Source: Sphingomonas sp. 28-63-12 (GTDB lineage: Bacteria > Pseudomonadota > Alphaproteobacteria > Sphingomonadales > Sphingomonadaceae). Taken from it: a stretch of 60,905 bases of DNA. The notes beneath the pieces were generated by a model. The model was not told the DNA's origin. It searched no databases and worked only from the letters and a program-made list of their open reading frames with translations. Location: contig NCGD01000021.1 in assembly GCA_002281535.1 (NCBI GenBank), forward strand, positions 1-60,905, read 5' to 3'. Position numbers and translations under genes: made by a program. Positions 7,484 through 15,962 of this stretch are shown here, piece by piece (the stretch's first letter is position 1; each line of letters begins with the position of its first letter).

Positions 7484-8363
7484 GGGCTGGTACCAGATTG
7501 CTTTTGCGCGCGATCTCAGCGCGGGGCTGAACGGCGCGGCGATTGGCACGCGGCCGCTCGCCCTGGTGCGCGATGGGGACCGTATTCGCGCCTTTGAGGC
7601 GGTGTGCCCGCATCGTGGTGCCAATCTTTGCCGGGGGGGCACGCTGATCGGCGAGGCGATCCGCTGCCCCTTTCACGGGCTGAGCATCGGCCTTGGATCG
7701 GCGCGCGCCGGCCTGGGTGTTGCCGAATATCCGTGCCTGTCGATCGGCGGGTTGGTGTTCGTGCGCGCGGCGAGCGGTGCAGCGGGCGATCTGCCGGCAC
7801 GGCTGGCGGCGCTGGATGCCACCGCTTTCTTCGTGCCGGGCTTTGAGCTGGTGATTGGTGCCCCGGCCGAGCTGGTGATCGAAAATGCCTTTGACGGGCT
7901 CCATTTCAGGATCGTCCATGCGATCGGCAACCAACCCGATCTGCGAATCGTGGCGGCAGGGGGTAGCTTTGCAGTCGAAGGCGAATTTCTGTTGCCGCCA
8001 TCGCCCTGGCAGCAGGGTGCCGCGGGCCAATCGCATGTCGCCATTCCCTATCGCGCGACCGCTTATAGCCCGACCCTGGTGATCGCCGAGATGGGCGGAG
8101 CAAACCCCTATATGATGATCACGGCGACGGTGCCGGCCGGGCCTCGCCAGTGCGTCGTTCGGCTGTCGCTGGTGTTGCCGCCGGGCGACAATGGCGCGCC
8201 GCCCGATGCGGCAGCGTGTCGCTATCTGCTCGATGGCGCGCGCCGGGGGCTGATGGAGGACAAGCCGATCTGGGAAGCGATGGTCGACGATCCGCCCTTC
8301 GCACCGGTGGCAGGCGATGCCGGCGTGACGGGCTTTCGCGCCTTTTGCGCGGGGATGCGTTGA
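7473..8363 (+). CDS. Rieske non-heme iron oxygenase-like tailoring enzyme
   Basis: A 296-residue single-subunit Rieske oxygenase. The [2Fe-2S] ligands are Cys45/His47 (CPHRG) and Cys65/His68 (CPFHG). The mononuclear iron motif is Asp141, His144 and His149 (FDGLHFRIVHA), with a likely bridging and third carboxylate ligand near MEDKPIWEA towards the C-terminus. The layout resembles the KshA/Neverland branch of monooxygenases. It starts at ATG 7473 and overlaps the upstream gene by 11 bases; the longer reading frame upstream is not needed. It would hydroxylate, desaturate or oxidatively rearrange the peptide product. It needs electrons from a reductase that is not encoded in the operon; the FMN reductase at 9181-9771 is of the wrong type for direct transfer but is close by. 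Rieske enzymes are rare partners of YcaO enzymes. Confidence 0.85.
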   Translation: MLHKGWYQIAFARDLSAGLNGAAIGTRPLALVRDGDRIRAFEAVCPHRGANLCRGGTLIGEAIRCPFHGLSIGLGSARAGLGVAEYPCLSIGGLVFVRAASGAAGDLPARLAALDATAFFVPGFELVIGAPAELVIENAFDGLHFRIVHAIGNQPDLRIVAAGGSFAVEGEFLLPPSPWQQGAAGQSHVAIPYRATAYSPTLVIAEMGGANPYMMITATVPAGPRQCVVRLSLVLPPGDNGAPPDAAACRYLLDGARRGLMEDKPIWEAMVDDPPFAPVAGDAGVTGFRAFCAGMR

Positions 8364-9187
8364 GCTTGCCCGATACGGTCTTCGACATCGCCACGCGCGA
8401 CGGGCCGATCAAGCTCCACCGCCCCGCTGCCGGCGCGGGACCGCGCTTGCTCTGGGTGCATGGCTATACGCTCGATTCGCGGCTCTGGGCGCCCTTGTGG
8501 CGTGCATTGCCGGGCTGGGACCATATCGGCATCGATCTGCCCGGCCATGGCGGCAGCCGGGCGATCACGCCGGCCGATACGATCGCGCATTTTGCGGCGG
8601 CGGTGATCGAGGTCGCCGATCGGCTCGAGGTCGACGATCTGATCGGGTTGTCGTTCGGGGGCACGGTGTGTCTCGAGGCGGCAGGGCAGGCGCCGTCGCG
8701 GTTCCGGCGGCTGATCCTGAGCGCGCCGGCGCTGCCCGGCGGGCCCGAGGATCAGGACGCGGCCGACTGCAATCAGGAATTGCGCCGCCTGGCGCGCGAC
8801 CGCGGCATCGGGCCGTGGCTTGCCGAACGCTGGCTGCAGGTGCCGCCGGCGATCTTTGCCGGGGCGAAGCGCGATTCTGGGCTGTTCGCGCAGATCGCCG
8901 CAACCGTCGGCGCGCATCGCTGGGACGAGCTGTTCTGCCCGGGCTTTGCCCCGCGCGAAACCGGGCTGGACAAGCGGCTGACGCACGTCACCGCGCTGGT
9001 GCTGCTGATCCTGGGCGATGACGATATCGCCAGCTTTGCGCGGACTGCCGAATTGCTCCGGCGGCGGCTGCCGCACGCGACGATCGCCTTTGTCGCCGAT
9101 GCGGGGCATCTGGCGCCGCTCGAACGCCCGGCGGCGGTGGCGCGGCTGGTTGCCGATCACCTCGCCGCCGGCGAGCGGGGTCAATAA
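8360..9187 (+). CDS. Alpha/beta hydrolase of the RiPP cluster
   Basis: A 275-residue alpha/beta hydrolase. Seen are the oxyanion-hole region LLWVHGYTLDSRLW (30-43), DLPGHGGS (59-66), the nucleophile elbow GLSFGG with Ser98, an acid in LGDDDI and the C-terminal catalytic His in DAGHLAPLE. The start is taken as TTG 8360, which shares TTGA with the Rieske stop, in line with the other overlaps; TTG 8366 is an alternative. It could be an esterase, thioesterase-like enzyme or peptidase acting on the modified peptide, or confer self-protection. It is the last gene of the co-directional operon and its end overlaps the convergent FMN reductase gene by 7 bases. Confidence 0.85.
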   Translation: MSLPDTVFDIATRDGPIKLHRPAAGAGPRLLWVHGYTLDSRLWAPLWRALPGWDHIGIDLPGHGGSRAITPADTIAHFAAAVIEVADRLEVDDLIGLSFGGTVCLEAAGQAPSRFRRLILSAPALPGGPEDQDAADCNQELRRLARDRGIGPWLAERWLQVPPAIFAGAKRDSGLFAQIAATVGAHRWDELFCPGFAPRETGLDKRLTHVTALVLLILGDDDIASFARTAELLRRRLPHATIAFVADAGHLAPLERPAAVARLVADHLAAGERGQ

Positions 9188-9771
9188 GGCGGCGTCTGTC
9201 GCGCGCGCTGGGCGATCGCGGCGTCGGTCCACCAGGCGAGATCATCGGCAAAGCGCGGAAAGGCATGCGCCAGCGCAGTGCCGCCGTCGCCGATCGGCTT
9301 GGCCTCGGCATCGAGCGCCTGGCCGACCTGGCCGACGACCAAGGTGCTCGAGATGACCACCATCCCCATTTCCGAGAGCGTCCCGTGCCACGGCACGCTG
9401 CCGCGCGCGCCGCCCAGCCGGCCGGCCGAATAGCTGGCAATCGCCGCTGGTCGCCAGAACCATTCCTCCAGGAAATGATCGGTGAGGTTCTTCAGCCCCG
9501 GCTGCATGCCCCAATTATATTCGCCGGTCACGAACACAAAGGCGTCGGCGGCGCGGATCTGCGCGGCGAGATCGGCCATCGCGGCGGGTGCGGTGCCGGC
9601 GGGATATTCCTTGTACATCCGGTCGAGCATCGGCAGCCCGATCGCCTGGGCATCGACCAGGGTGGCCTCGGCGCCGCGCCCGTTAAGGCCGTTGACGATG
9701 AAATCGGCGAGGCGAATGCCCATCCGGTCAATGCGGTACGACCCATAGAGGACGAGGATTTTGTGCGGCAC
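9181..9771 (-). CDS. NADPH-dependent FMN reductase family protein
   Basis: A 196-residue flavodoxin-fold reductase. LVLYGSYRIDRMG at the N-terminus is the FMN phosphate loop and TGEYNWGMQPGLKN the flavin-contact loop typical of the NADPH-dependent FMN/quinone reductase family. It faces the biosynthetic operon, ending inside the hydrolase gene, so it is transcribed separately from the divergent region it shares with rmuC. It may be an ordinary chromosomal stress reductase at the cluster border, or it may supply reduced flavin. The sequence does not decide between these. Confidence 0.85.
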   Translation of the reverse strand: MPHKILVLYGSYRIDRMGIRLADFIVNGLNGRGAEATLVDAQAIGLPMLDRMYKEYPAGTAPAAMADLAAQIRAADAFVFVTGEYNWGMQPGLKNLTDHFLEEWFWRPAAIASYSAGRLGGARGSVPWHGTLSEMGMVVISSTLVVGQVGQALDAEAKPIGDGGTALAHAFPRFADDLAWWTDAAIAQRARQTPPY

Positions 9772-9938
9772 GGCCGGTCCCTTTCTTGCACGGAGTTTCA
9801 GGCCGCCAAGCTATATCGGTACGGCGGCGTCAGCGGCCATCAAATTTTGGCATGGGTTTCGGCTGCGGACACCACCTGCTTGCCGCTGGCAGACCCAGCC
9901 GCTAGGTTCGTGCTTCGTTCCCATGGAAGGCCAAACAT
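9772..9938. promoter_or_regulatory. Divergent intergenic region, FMN reductase / rmuC
   Basis: This 167-base stretch separates two divergent genes and should hold both promoters. GGAAGG at 9925-9930 is the ribosome site of rmuC. I see no convincing -35/-10 pair or operator. Confidence 0.35.
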
Positions 9939-11336
9939 TTGGACCCGCTTGTCATCATCTTCATTCTGGCGTCGCTGGTCATCGGCCTTGGCCTTGGCTG
10001 GCTATTGGGCGGGCGCAGCACCGCCCAGGCGCGGGCCGAGCGCGACGCGCAGGCCGAGGCTTTTCGCCGCGCGATCACCGATCTCGCCGGTGCCGAAGAG
10101 CGCGCCAAGGGCGTGGCCAGCCTGGCTGCCACGCTCGAGCAGGTCCGGGACGAGCGCGATATCGCGCGTACCGATCTGGCGACGCTCAAGGCGCAGGCGG
10201 GTGCTTTTGAGCTGCGGTTGGCCGAACTGCGCGAGGCCAAAGATGTAATGGCTGCGCAATTTGCCGATGTTTCCAACCGGCTGCTGAGTGAGGCGCAGGA
10301 AAATTTCCTGAAGCGCGCCGATGAGCGCTTCAAGCAATCCGAGGAAACGGCGGGGCAGAATTTGCGCTCGATGCTCCAGCCGGTCAGCGATCGGCTGAGT
10401 CTTTATGAGGAAACCGTCAAAAAGGTCGAGACTGACCGGACCAGTGCCTTCGATCAGCTCAAGGGCCAATTGGAGGGCCTGCGGATCGGGCAGGAGAAGG
10501 TCTCAAGCGAGGCGGCCAAACTGGTCAATTCGCTCCGCAATGCCCCCAAATCGCGCGGCCGCTGGGGGGAGCAACAGCTGAAGAATGTCCTGGAGACCTG
10601 TGGCCTGTCCGAACATACCGATTTCCAGACAGAGGTCAGCGTCGCCGACGGCGATGACGCCGGCGGGCGGCTGCGCCCCGATGCGATCGTCCGCGTGCCG
10701 GGCGGCCGGGCGCTGGTGATCGACGCCAAGGTCTCGCTCAATGCCTATCAGGACGCGTTCGGTGCGGTTGACGAGGAGGAGCGGCACAAGGGGCTGGCGC
10801 TCCACGCCGCGTCGATGCGCGCGCATGTCAACGGGCTCGGCAACAAGGCCTATTGGAGCCAGTTCGCTGATGCCCCCGATTACGTGATCATGTTCGTGCC
10901 CGGCGAACATTTCCTGTCAGCGGCGCTGGAGCATGATCCGACGCTATGGGATTTTGCCTTTGAAAAGCGCGTGCTGCTGGCGACGCCGACCAATTTGATC
11001 GCGATTGCGCGCACGGTGGATGCGGTGTGGCGGCAGGAGAAAATGGCCAAGCAGGCGCAGGAAATCGGCATGCTCGGCAAGGAGCTGTACGAACGCCTCG
11101 CCAAGGCGGCGGGCGATCTGCGCAAGGTTGGCGGCGGGCTGACCAGTGCTGTCAATAATTACAACACCTTTGTCAGCAGCTTCGAAAGCCGCGCGCTGGT
11201 CACCGCGCGGAAGTTCCGCGACCTCAGCATCGACACCGGCCCGCGCGAGATCGAGGAAGTGCCGCCGGTGGAGGCACTGGCACGATATGGCGATGGGATG
11301 CCGCTGATCGAGGGTTTGGGGGAGGCGGTGGAGTAG
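9939..11336 (+). CDS. rmuC: DNA recombination protein RmuC
   Basis: A 465-residue RmuC protein. It has one N-terminal membrane segment (about 4-24, ending in GWLLGG), a long Ala/Glu/Arg-rich coiled coil to about residue 130 and the RmuC nuclease-like domain after that (KSRGRWGEQQLKNVLETCGL is characteristic, as is VIDAKVSLNAY). RmuC limits recombination at inverted repeats and has recently been tied to DNA-protein crosslink handling. It starts at TTG 9939, 8 bases after GGAAGG. It appears to be a monocistronic housekeeping gene that marks the edge of the biosynthetic island. Confidence 0.92.
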   Translation: MDPLVIIFILASLVIGLGLGWLLGGRSTAQARAERDAQAEAFRRAITDLAGAEERAKGVASLAATLEQVRDERDIARTDLATLKAQAGAFELRLAELREAKDVMAAQFADVSNRLLSEAQENFLKRADERFKQSEETAGQNLRSMLQPVSDRLSLYEETVKKVETDRTSAFDQLKGQLEGLRIGQEKVSSEAAKLVNSLRNAPKSRGRWGEQQLKNVLETCGLSEHTDFQTEVSVADGDDAGGRLRPDAIVRVPGGRALVIDAKVSLNAYQDAFGAVDEEERHKGLALHAASMRAHVNGLGNKAYWSQFADAPDYVIMFVPGEHFLSAALEHDPTLWDFAFEKRVLLATPTNLIAIARTVDAVWRQEKMAKQAQEIGMLGKELYERLAKAAGDLRKVGGGLTSAVNNYNTFVSSFESRALVTARKFRDLSIDTGPREIEEVPPVEALARYGDGMPLIEGLGEAVE

Positions 11337-11646
11337 GGGGGCTTAAGGGTAGTATTTGCAGTGATGGAATGCGCTCAGACTTGGTTTGATGGTCAAAACT
11401 GGAGCGGCGCGACGACGCGCTTGGCCCTCTACGGTCCTGCCGCTGATCGATGTTCAAGACATATCCACGTTCGACTGTATTTTGCGTAATAGCGGGCAGT
11501 TATATGAGGTCCGGAAGCGACCGCCATATCACGATCGCGCCGGTATTTTCGCGGTTCACAGTAGTCGCCTCGGATATTTTTGCAGATAACTTCGCGGCGA
11601 AGCTCGGAATTTGGCTTCTTTCAAAACGGTACCATCAAGAAAAATA
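11337..11646. other. 310-base gap, no gene recognised
   Basis: This lies between rmuC and the 3' end of the acyltransferase gene. Base composition shifts from GC-rich to AT-rich across it. Two short overlapping frames of under 70 codons on the plus strand have no recognisable features and no good ribosome sites. I see no clear terminator. It may be debris at the border of an acquired segment. Confidence 0.5.
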
Positions 11647-12693
11647 TCAATGATTACCACTCCCATAATGAGTACGTAAAAATTTACGCACTGGTTTGTC
11701 ATAATAAATCACAATTAAGTAAGATAGAATTATTGTTATAATAACTATAATTGACAGAGCCAGAGGATTTCCTGAAATTTTTAAAAACCTGTGGGCTGCA
11801 CCGTTTAATCCCATTATTATAGACGTGTGAGCAAGATATAGGGGATATGAAATTGTTCCACTCAGCGTTGCAATTGATGGAACTAAAGGTTTGCTCCCTG
11901 CAGCAAAAAGTAATAATAAAGGGAATAGCACGATTATAATTATTGGATCATAGGCGATGGACCACGCCGAGCCATATGGCAGGGCAACAAAGGTGGCAAT
12001 TAATATGGGCGCTACCAAATAGCGACGTCCTCCATCGGCCAAAAATCCGGCAGAATGAATTCTATAAATTAAAACACCTGCAAAAAAGCCAAACATAACT
12101 CTGGCGATGCCCCATAAAAAGTTATCAGGCGACCATCCAACATTGAGACCATCATAATTTATCGTAGCGATAATTATGCCGCATACAGATAATATCAAAA
12201 TAAATATCAATCGCTTGTTTGATAAATACGGCGAAATAAATGCAAAAATAAGATTAACCAATATCTCCCAAAAAAGCGACCATGATGGGGGGTTGACTAT
12301 AAAGATATTACTATTTGGAATATCAAGATCCCAAAGAGATGGAGCAGGAAATATTCCTGCCACAATATCGAGAATAAGCCAATTTGCCCCGGTTCTACTA
12401 AGTGCGAAACTATTCAATGCGAGTTCTGCGCCGCCCACTATGCTGAAAAGAATCAACAACGGGTGGAGTCTAATAATTCGATCACGCGCAAAAAGTTTAA
12501 AATAGCCGGGTAATGTTAAATAATACCCATACGCGTGTGCAATCACGAACCCGCTTAACATGAAGAAAAAATCAACGGCTAAATAGGCATGGCCAAAAAT
12601 TGGTATATGAGCGTGGAATAACATTACCGAAATTGCAGCTATCCCTCGTAAACCATCAAGCTCCACATAGTGTTTTTCACCACGGTTCGGCAT
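11647..12693 (-). CDS. Acyltransferase family 3 (OafA/NodX-like) membrane protein
   Basis: A 348-residue integral membrane acyltransferase. The N-terminal GLRGIAAISVMLFHAHIP carries the family His, and ARDRIIRLHPLLIL is the conserved Arg/His loop after the next helices; about ten hydrophobic segments follow. These enzymes O-acylate sugars of lipopolysaccharide, exopolysaccharide or glycolipids. It is visibly AT-rich, with many Ile, Asn and Tyr codons and A/T-ending wobble bases, unlike all its neighbours, which suggests recent acquisition. The flanks (11.34-11.65 and 12.69-12.78 kb) are AT-rich too. No mobile-element gene is nearby. The sugar acceptor cannot be told. Confidence 0.88.
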   Translation of the reverse strand: MPNRGEKHYVELDGLRGIAAISVMLFHAHIPIFGHAYLAVDFFFMLSGFVIAHAYGYYLTLPGYFKLFARDRIIRLHPLLILFSIVGGAELALNSFALSRTGANWLILDIVAGIFPAPSLWDLDIPNSNIFIVNPPSWSLFWEILVNLIFAFISPYLSNKRLIFILILSVCGIIIATINYDGLNVGWSPDNFLWGIARVMFGFFAGVLIYRIHSAGFLADGGRRYLVAPILIATFVALPYGSAWSIAYDPIIIIVLFPLLLLFAAGSKPLVPSIATLSGTISYPLYLAHTSIIMGLNGAAHRFLKISGNPLALSIIVIITIILSYLIVIYYDKPVRKFLRTHYGSGNH

Positions 12694-12887
12694 GATTGCG
12701 TCCTATTCTGTAAAATATTTGATAAATAAAATTGTAAATTTATAAATCTGAAATTTACTGATTTATGATTGTCCGAAATGGCGCGAGGTACGTTTGCGAT
12801 TCATTTACTCACACGCGCGCCAGGATCAACAGGTGCGCCCTTTCCCCAGCATCTTCTACGCCATGACCGGCCAAGCCACCGCGGCCT

Positions 12888-13601
12888 TCAGGCTAATAGG
12901 CTGAATGAATTTCCGAAATTGTGGAGCAAGATCGGGAGAAGCACGCTTTGTGTCCGCAGCCTTAGCCAGACGGCAATCAGCGCTGGCAGCGCGGTCAGCG
13001 CCATGGTCATTGGGTCGAACGAGAAATGGCCATCCGCAAACCCGAACGCATGCGCCATGCCGAACAACAGGCATGAAAGCAGCGCTCCCCAACTCCAGTC
13101 GACACCCAGGAAACGCTGTCTGCCGGTAAATGCCCGGTCCAGCGCAAACAGCAGGATGCCGCGATAAAAGGGCTCCTCTTCAAATCCCGGCATTGTCAGC
13201 TGAAAGGCGGCATCCTCGATCGTCGATTTGCCGCCGGGAAAGACCAGCGCGATAGCGATGAAGAAGCCGCAATAAAGCGCTGCAACCGGCAGGGCTCCGC
13301 GCAGACTGCCCTGTTGCTGATCAAGACTGAGACCGGATCGGCGCCAGCCAAATGCGGGCAGTGCTGCAACAGCGAGGGTCGCGCCCAGCGCGAGGAGCTT
13401 GCCCTCCCAATTCCAGCTTCCCCCGATCAGGTTGGGCATCAGCCCATAGAGGCGAGTGAGGAGAGCGTCATTGATTGCCACGAGTACCGATGCGATGACC
13501 AGCCAGCGGGCAGCGAAGTGTTGGCGATCAGCCAACCCGATCGCCAATCCGAGCAACAGCAGGAGCGCCAGCGTTGCTCCCAATCCGATTATTCCGTTCA
13601 C
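12888..13601 (-). CDS. CPBP family intramembrane glutamic protease
   Basis: A 237-residue multi-spanning protein of the CPBP/Rce1 (Abi) family. Motif 1 is FEEEPFYRGILL (EExxxR), motif 2 is FGMAHAFGF and motif 3 is LLHNFGNS, together forming the membrane glutamic-protease site. The start is taken as GTG 13601, preceded by GAAGG at 7 bases; a much longer frame upstream would overlap the AraC gene and lacks family sequence. The AraC-type gene ends 58 bases upstream in the same direction, so they may form an operon. Some family members mature or give immunity to peptide bacteriocins; a link to the RiPP locus 4 kb away is only speculative. Confidence 0.85.
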   Translation of the reverse strand: MNGIIGLGATLALLLLLGLAIGLADRQHFAARWLVIASVLVAINDALLTRLYGLMPNLIGGSWNWEGKLLALGATLAVAALPAFGWRRSGLSLDQQQGSLRGALPVAALYCGFFIAIALVFPGGKSTIEDAAFQLTMPGFEEEPFYRGILLFALDRAFTGRQRFLGVDWSWGALLSCLLFGMAHAFGFADGHFSFDPMTMALTALPALIAVWLRLRTQSVLLPILLHNFGNSFSLLA

Positions 13602-13659
13602 ATCGATGCCTTCATTCTGTCGAGCCGAAGACGTATCGCGGTAATGCCGCTGCGCCACC

Positions 13660-14790
13660 TCAGAACCCGGCTTTTCGCTCCTCAAAACCCGGCAATGGCG
13701 GCAATTGTGCTGGACGATCGCCTTTCGGGTCGGCTTGCAACGCGGCGGCCCGGTATTGTGTTGGACTACATCCTTCGATCGCTCGGAAGACGCGATTGAA
13801 ACTCGCCAGCGAGGCGAAGCCGCTATCAAGCGCAATGGCGATGAGCTTATCATCGGCGCGGCGCGGATCGCGCAATAATCGGCGCGATTCTGCCAGACGG
13901 TGATGGTTCAGGAAGCTCCGAAAATGATCAAAGCCCAGCCCATGGTTGATCAACAGGCGGACCGCCCGTTCCGGGGCGCCCATGCGCGCGACAAAGGTTG
14001 CGAATGTCAGATCGGGGTCCAGAAAGAGACGTTGGGTGCCGATCAATTCGCTCAGGCGGCGGTGAAGATCATCATCCTGTTGGTTGGCGGCCAGTGGTGC
14101 TGCGCTTCCCGCTGCATGTTCGGCAAGGTCGCGAAAGCTCGGCAATTCGGGACGAACGGTCAGTAGCTTGTCCGCCAGCCATACGGCAAAGCCAAGAATC
14201 ATGACGTTCTGGGTAATCGCAAATGCCGGCGGCCGCCAAGCGACGCCGAACGCCGCATCGGCGGCAAGATCAACGAACAACATGCCGCCCAGCAAGACGG
14301 CGACCATGACACGCGAATCGTGTCGCTGCTGGATCAGGTCGCCAGCGCGTTCGGCAATCAAGCGCCAGACCAAATGGCCGACAATTGCGAAGCCCATCGC
14401 CATGAGCAGCCGTGACAATCCGCGATCAGCGATCGTCGGACCGAACAGGCCGCGGTCCGCCGAGGCGATCGTCGCCCAAGCCAGACCACCCGCCAGGACA
14501 CCGCCTATCACCCTGAAGCGGCTATCAAAGCAGGAAAGGGAGAACCACCAGAGGAAGATAACGGTATAGCCGCTCACCAGATGGGCGACGCTACCCAGCA
14601 GGCCGACGGGGCGCAGCAAGGCACCGGCGCTGTTGCCGATCACGAAGCCCGACAGGCAGATCGCCAGCGGCAAGAACAGGAGGGCGGCAAATGTGATCGA
14701 CCGTGAGCGATGCACCAGAAGCCAAGCAAGCAGCAGAATCGTCGTCATCGCCGCAACCCTGACCGCTGCATCGAGTTGATCGAATGCCAT
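13660..14790 (-). CDS. Membrane-anchored AraC-family transcriptional regulator
   Basis: A 376-residue protein with six or seven hydrophobic segments in the first 215 residues (for example TTILLLAWLLV, ITFAALLFLPLAICLSGFVI) and a C-terminal AraC/XylS double helix-turn-helix (about 255-350; DHFRSFLNHHRLAESRRLL and GFASLASFNRVFRAIEGCSP are typical of the two motifs). It probably senses a signal at the membrane. It lies just upstream of the CPBP protease gene in the same orientation, so that gene is a candidate target or co-transcribed partner. Starts at ATG 14790; the ligand is unknown. Confidence 0.88.
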   Translation of the reverse strand: MAFDQLDAAVRVAAMTTILLLAWLLVHRSRSITFAALLFLPLAICLSGFVIGNSAGALLRPVGLLGSVAHLVSGYTVIFLWWFSLSCFDSRFRVIGGVLAGGLAWATIASADRGLFGPTIADRGLSRLLMAMGFAIVGHLVWRLIAERAGDLIQQRHDSRVMVAVLLGGMLFVDLAADAAFGVAWRPPAFAITQNVMILGFAVWLADKLLTVRPELPSFRDLAEHAAGSAAPLAANQQDDDLHRRLSELIGTQRLFLDPDLTFATFVARMGAPERAVRLLINHGLGFDHFRSFLNHHRLAESRRLLRDPRRADDKLIAIALDSGFASLASFNRVFRAIEGCSPTQYRAAALQADPKGDRPAQLPPLPGFEERKAGF

Positions 14791-14880
14791 CAGGCCTCGC
14801 TATCCAAAAAATAACGAGCCGAAGCAACATGACCATGGGCGCTCGTCAAGTAGGTCGTACCGAGCATTGCTCGCCGGCCA

Positions 14881-15681
14881 CTAGCCGCGCCTATGCCCCA
14901 GCACCTCATACGCCATCACCGCCGTTGCCACCGCGGCATTCAGGCTGTCGGCCTTGCCGAGCATCGGGATCTTCACCAGCAAATCGCACGCTTCGGCATA
15001 GTCGTCGGGCATGCCCTGTGCCTCATTGCCGGTCAGCAAAAAGGTTGGCGCTGCATAATCGGCGGCGCGGTAATCCGTGTCGGTATCCAGGCTGAGGCCG
15101 ACCAGCTGGCCCGGTCCGGCGCGCAGCCAGGCGATGAAATCGGCCCAGTCGCATTGCACGATCGGCACGGTGAACAGCGCGCCCATGCTGGCGCGCACGG
15201 CCTCCACCGAAAAGGGATCGACGCACGCGCCGATCAGGATCAGCCCGCCCGCGCCGACGGCATCGCCGGTGCGCAGGATCGTGCCGAGATTGCCCGGATC
15301 GCGCAGCCGCTCGGCGACCAGCCAGATGGCGGCGCGCGTCCGGTCAAGCGAGCCGAGCGTGCGGGCAAATTCGGCAAACACGCCGACCACCGCCTGCGGA
15401 TTATCCTTGCCCGACAGCTTGGACAGGATGTCGGGCGATGTTTCGATTGCCTCGCCACCCGCCGCCTCGACATCGGCGATCAGCGCTGTGACCAGCGGAT
15501 GCGCGGCGCTGTCGCGCGCGAAGAACAGATACTGCGGCAGCCGGCCGGTCTCACGGGCCTCAGTGAGGATGCGCAGGCCTTCGGCCAGGAACAGCCCTTC
15601 TTCGCGGCGGTGACGCTTGTCACGCAGCTGGCGCACGCGCTTGATCAGCGGATTCGAATAGGCGGTGATTTCACGCGGCAT
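14881..15681 (-). CDS. SpoU/TrmH family RNA 2'-O-methyltransferase
   Basis: A 266-residue SPOUT methyltransferase. The N-terminal substrate-binding domain (SNPLIKRVRQLRDKRHRREE, GLFLAEG) precedes the knotted catalytic domain with motif 1 LRDPGNLGTILRTGDAVG, motif 2 FLLTGNEAQGM and motif 3 IPMLGKADSLNAAVATAVM. It should 2'-O-methylate a ribose in rRNA or tRNA using S-adenosylmethionine. The start is ATG 15681; a longer frame would run through the ptsH gene. The HPr gene ends 8 bases upstream, so it may be the last gene of that transcript. Confidence 0.9.
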   Translation of the reverse strand: MPREITAYSNPLIKRVRQLRDKRHRREEGLFLAEGLRILTEARETGRLPQYLFFARDSAAHPLVTALIADVEAAGGEAIETSPDILSKLSGKDNPQAVVGVFAEFARTLGSLDRTRAAIWLVAERLRDPGNLGTILRTGDAVGAGGLILIGACVDPFSVEAVRASMGALFTVPIVQCDWADFIAWLRAGPGQLVGLSLDTDTDYRAADYAAPTFLLTGNEAQGMPDDYAEACDLLVKIPMLGKADSLNAAVATAVMAYEVLGHRRG

Positions 15682-15689
15682 GAGCGGGA

Positions 15690-15962
15690 TCAATCCTCGC
15701 CGAACTTGGCCTCGACCAGATCGGCCAGCGTATCGACGGCGGCCTGCGCGCCTTCGCCTTCGGCGCTGATCGTGATGTGATCGCCCATGGCCGCGCCGAG
15801 CATCATCAGCCCCATGATCGAGGTGCCGGTGACGGGGGTGGCGTCCTTCACCACGGCGACGTCGACCGGCAAGGTGGAGGCAAGCGTCACGAATTTCGCG
15901 CTGGCCCGCGCATGCAGGCCGCGTCGGTTGGTAATGGTGACGGTGCGGAATACCTTGGTCAC
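15690..15962 (-). CDS. ptsH: Phosphocarrier protein HPr
   Basis: A 90-residue HPr. GLHARASAKFV carries the phosphorylated His near residue 16, and TSIMGLMMLGAAMG carries the regulatory Ser that HprK phosphorylates. It should carry phosphate from enzyme I to the EIIA encoded just upstream (ATGA overlap). No sugar permease is in the window, so this is a regulatory rather than transport PTS, as is usual in alphaproteobacteria. The partner kinase HprK is encoded three genes upstream. Confidence 0.95.
   Translation of the reverse strand: MTKVFRTVTITNRRGLHARASAKFVTLASTLPVDVAVVKDATPVTGTSIMGLMMLGAAMGDHITISAEGEGAQAAVDTLADLVEAKFGED

Noticed and set aside
12769-13167. 132-codon plus-strand frame in the acyltransferase-CPBP gap
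   Set aside because: It is mostly the reverse of the CPBP gene and has no family features.
13602-13853. N-terminal extension of the CPBP protease
   Set aside because: The extra 84 residues are not family-like, overlap the AraC gene and are an antisense-free but unsupported frame; GTG 13601 has GAAGG.
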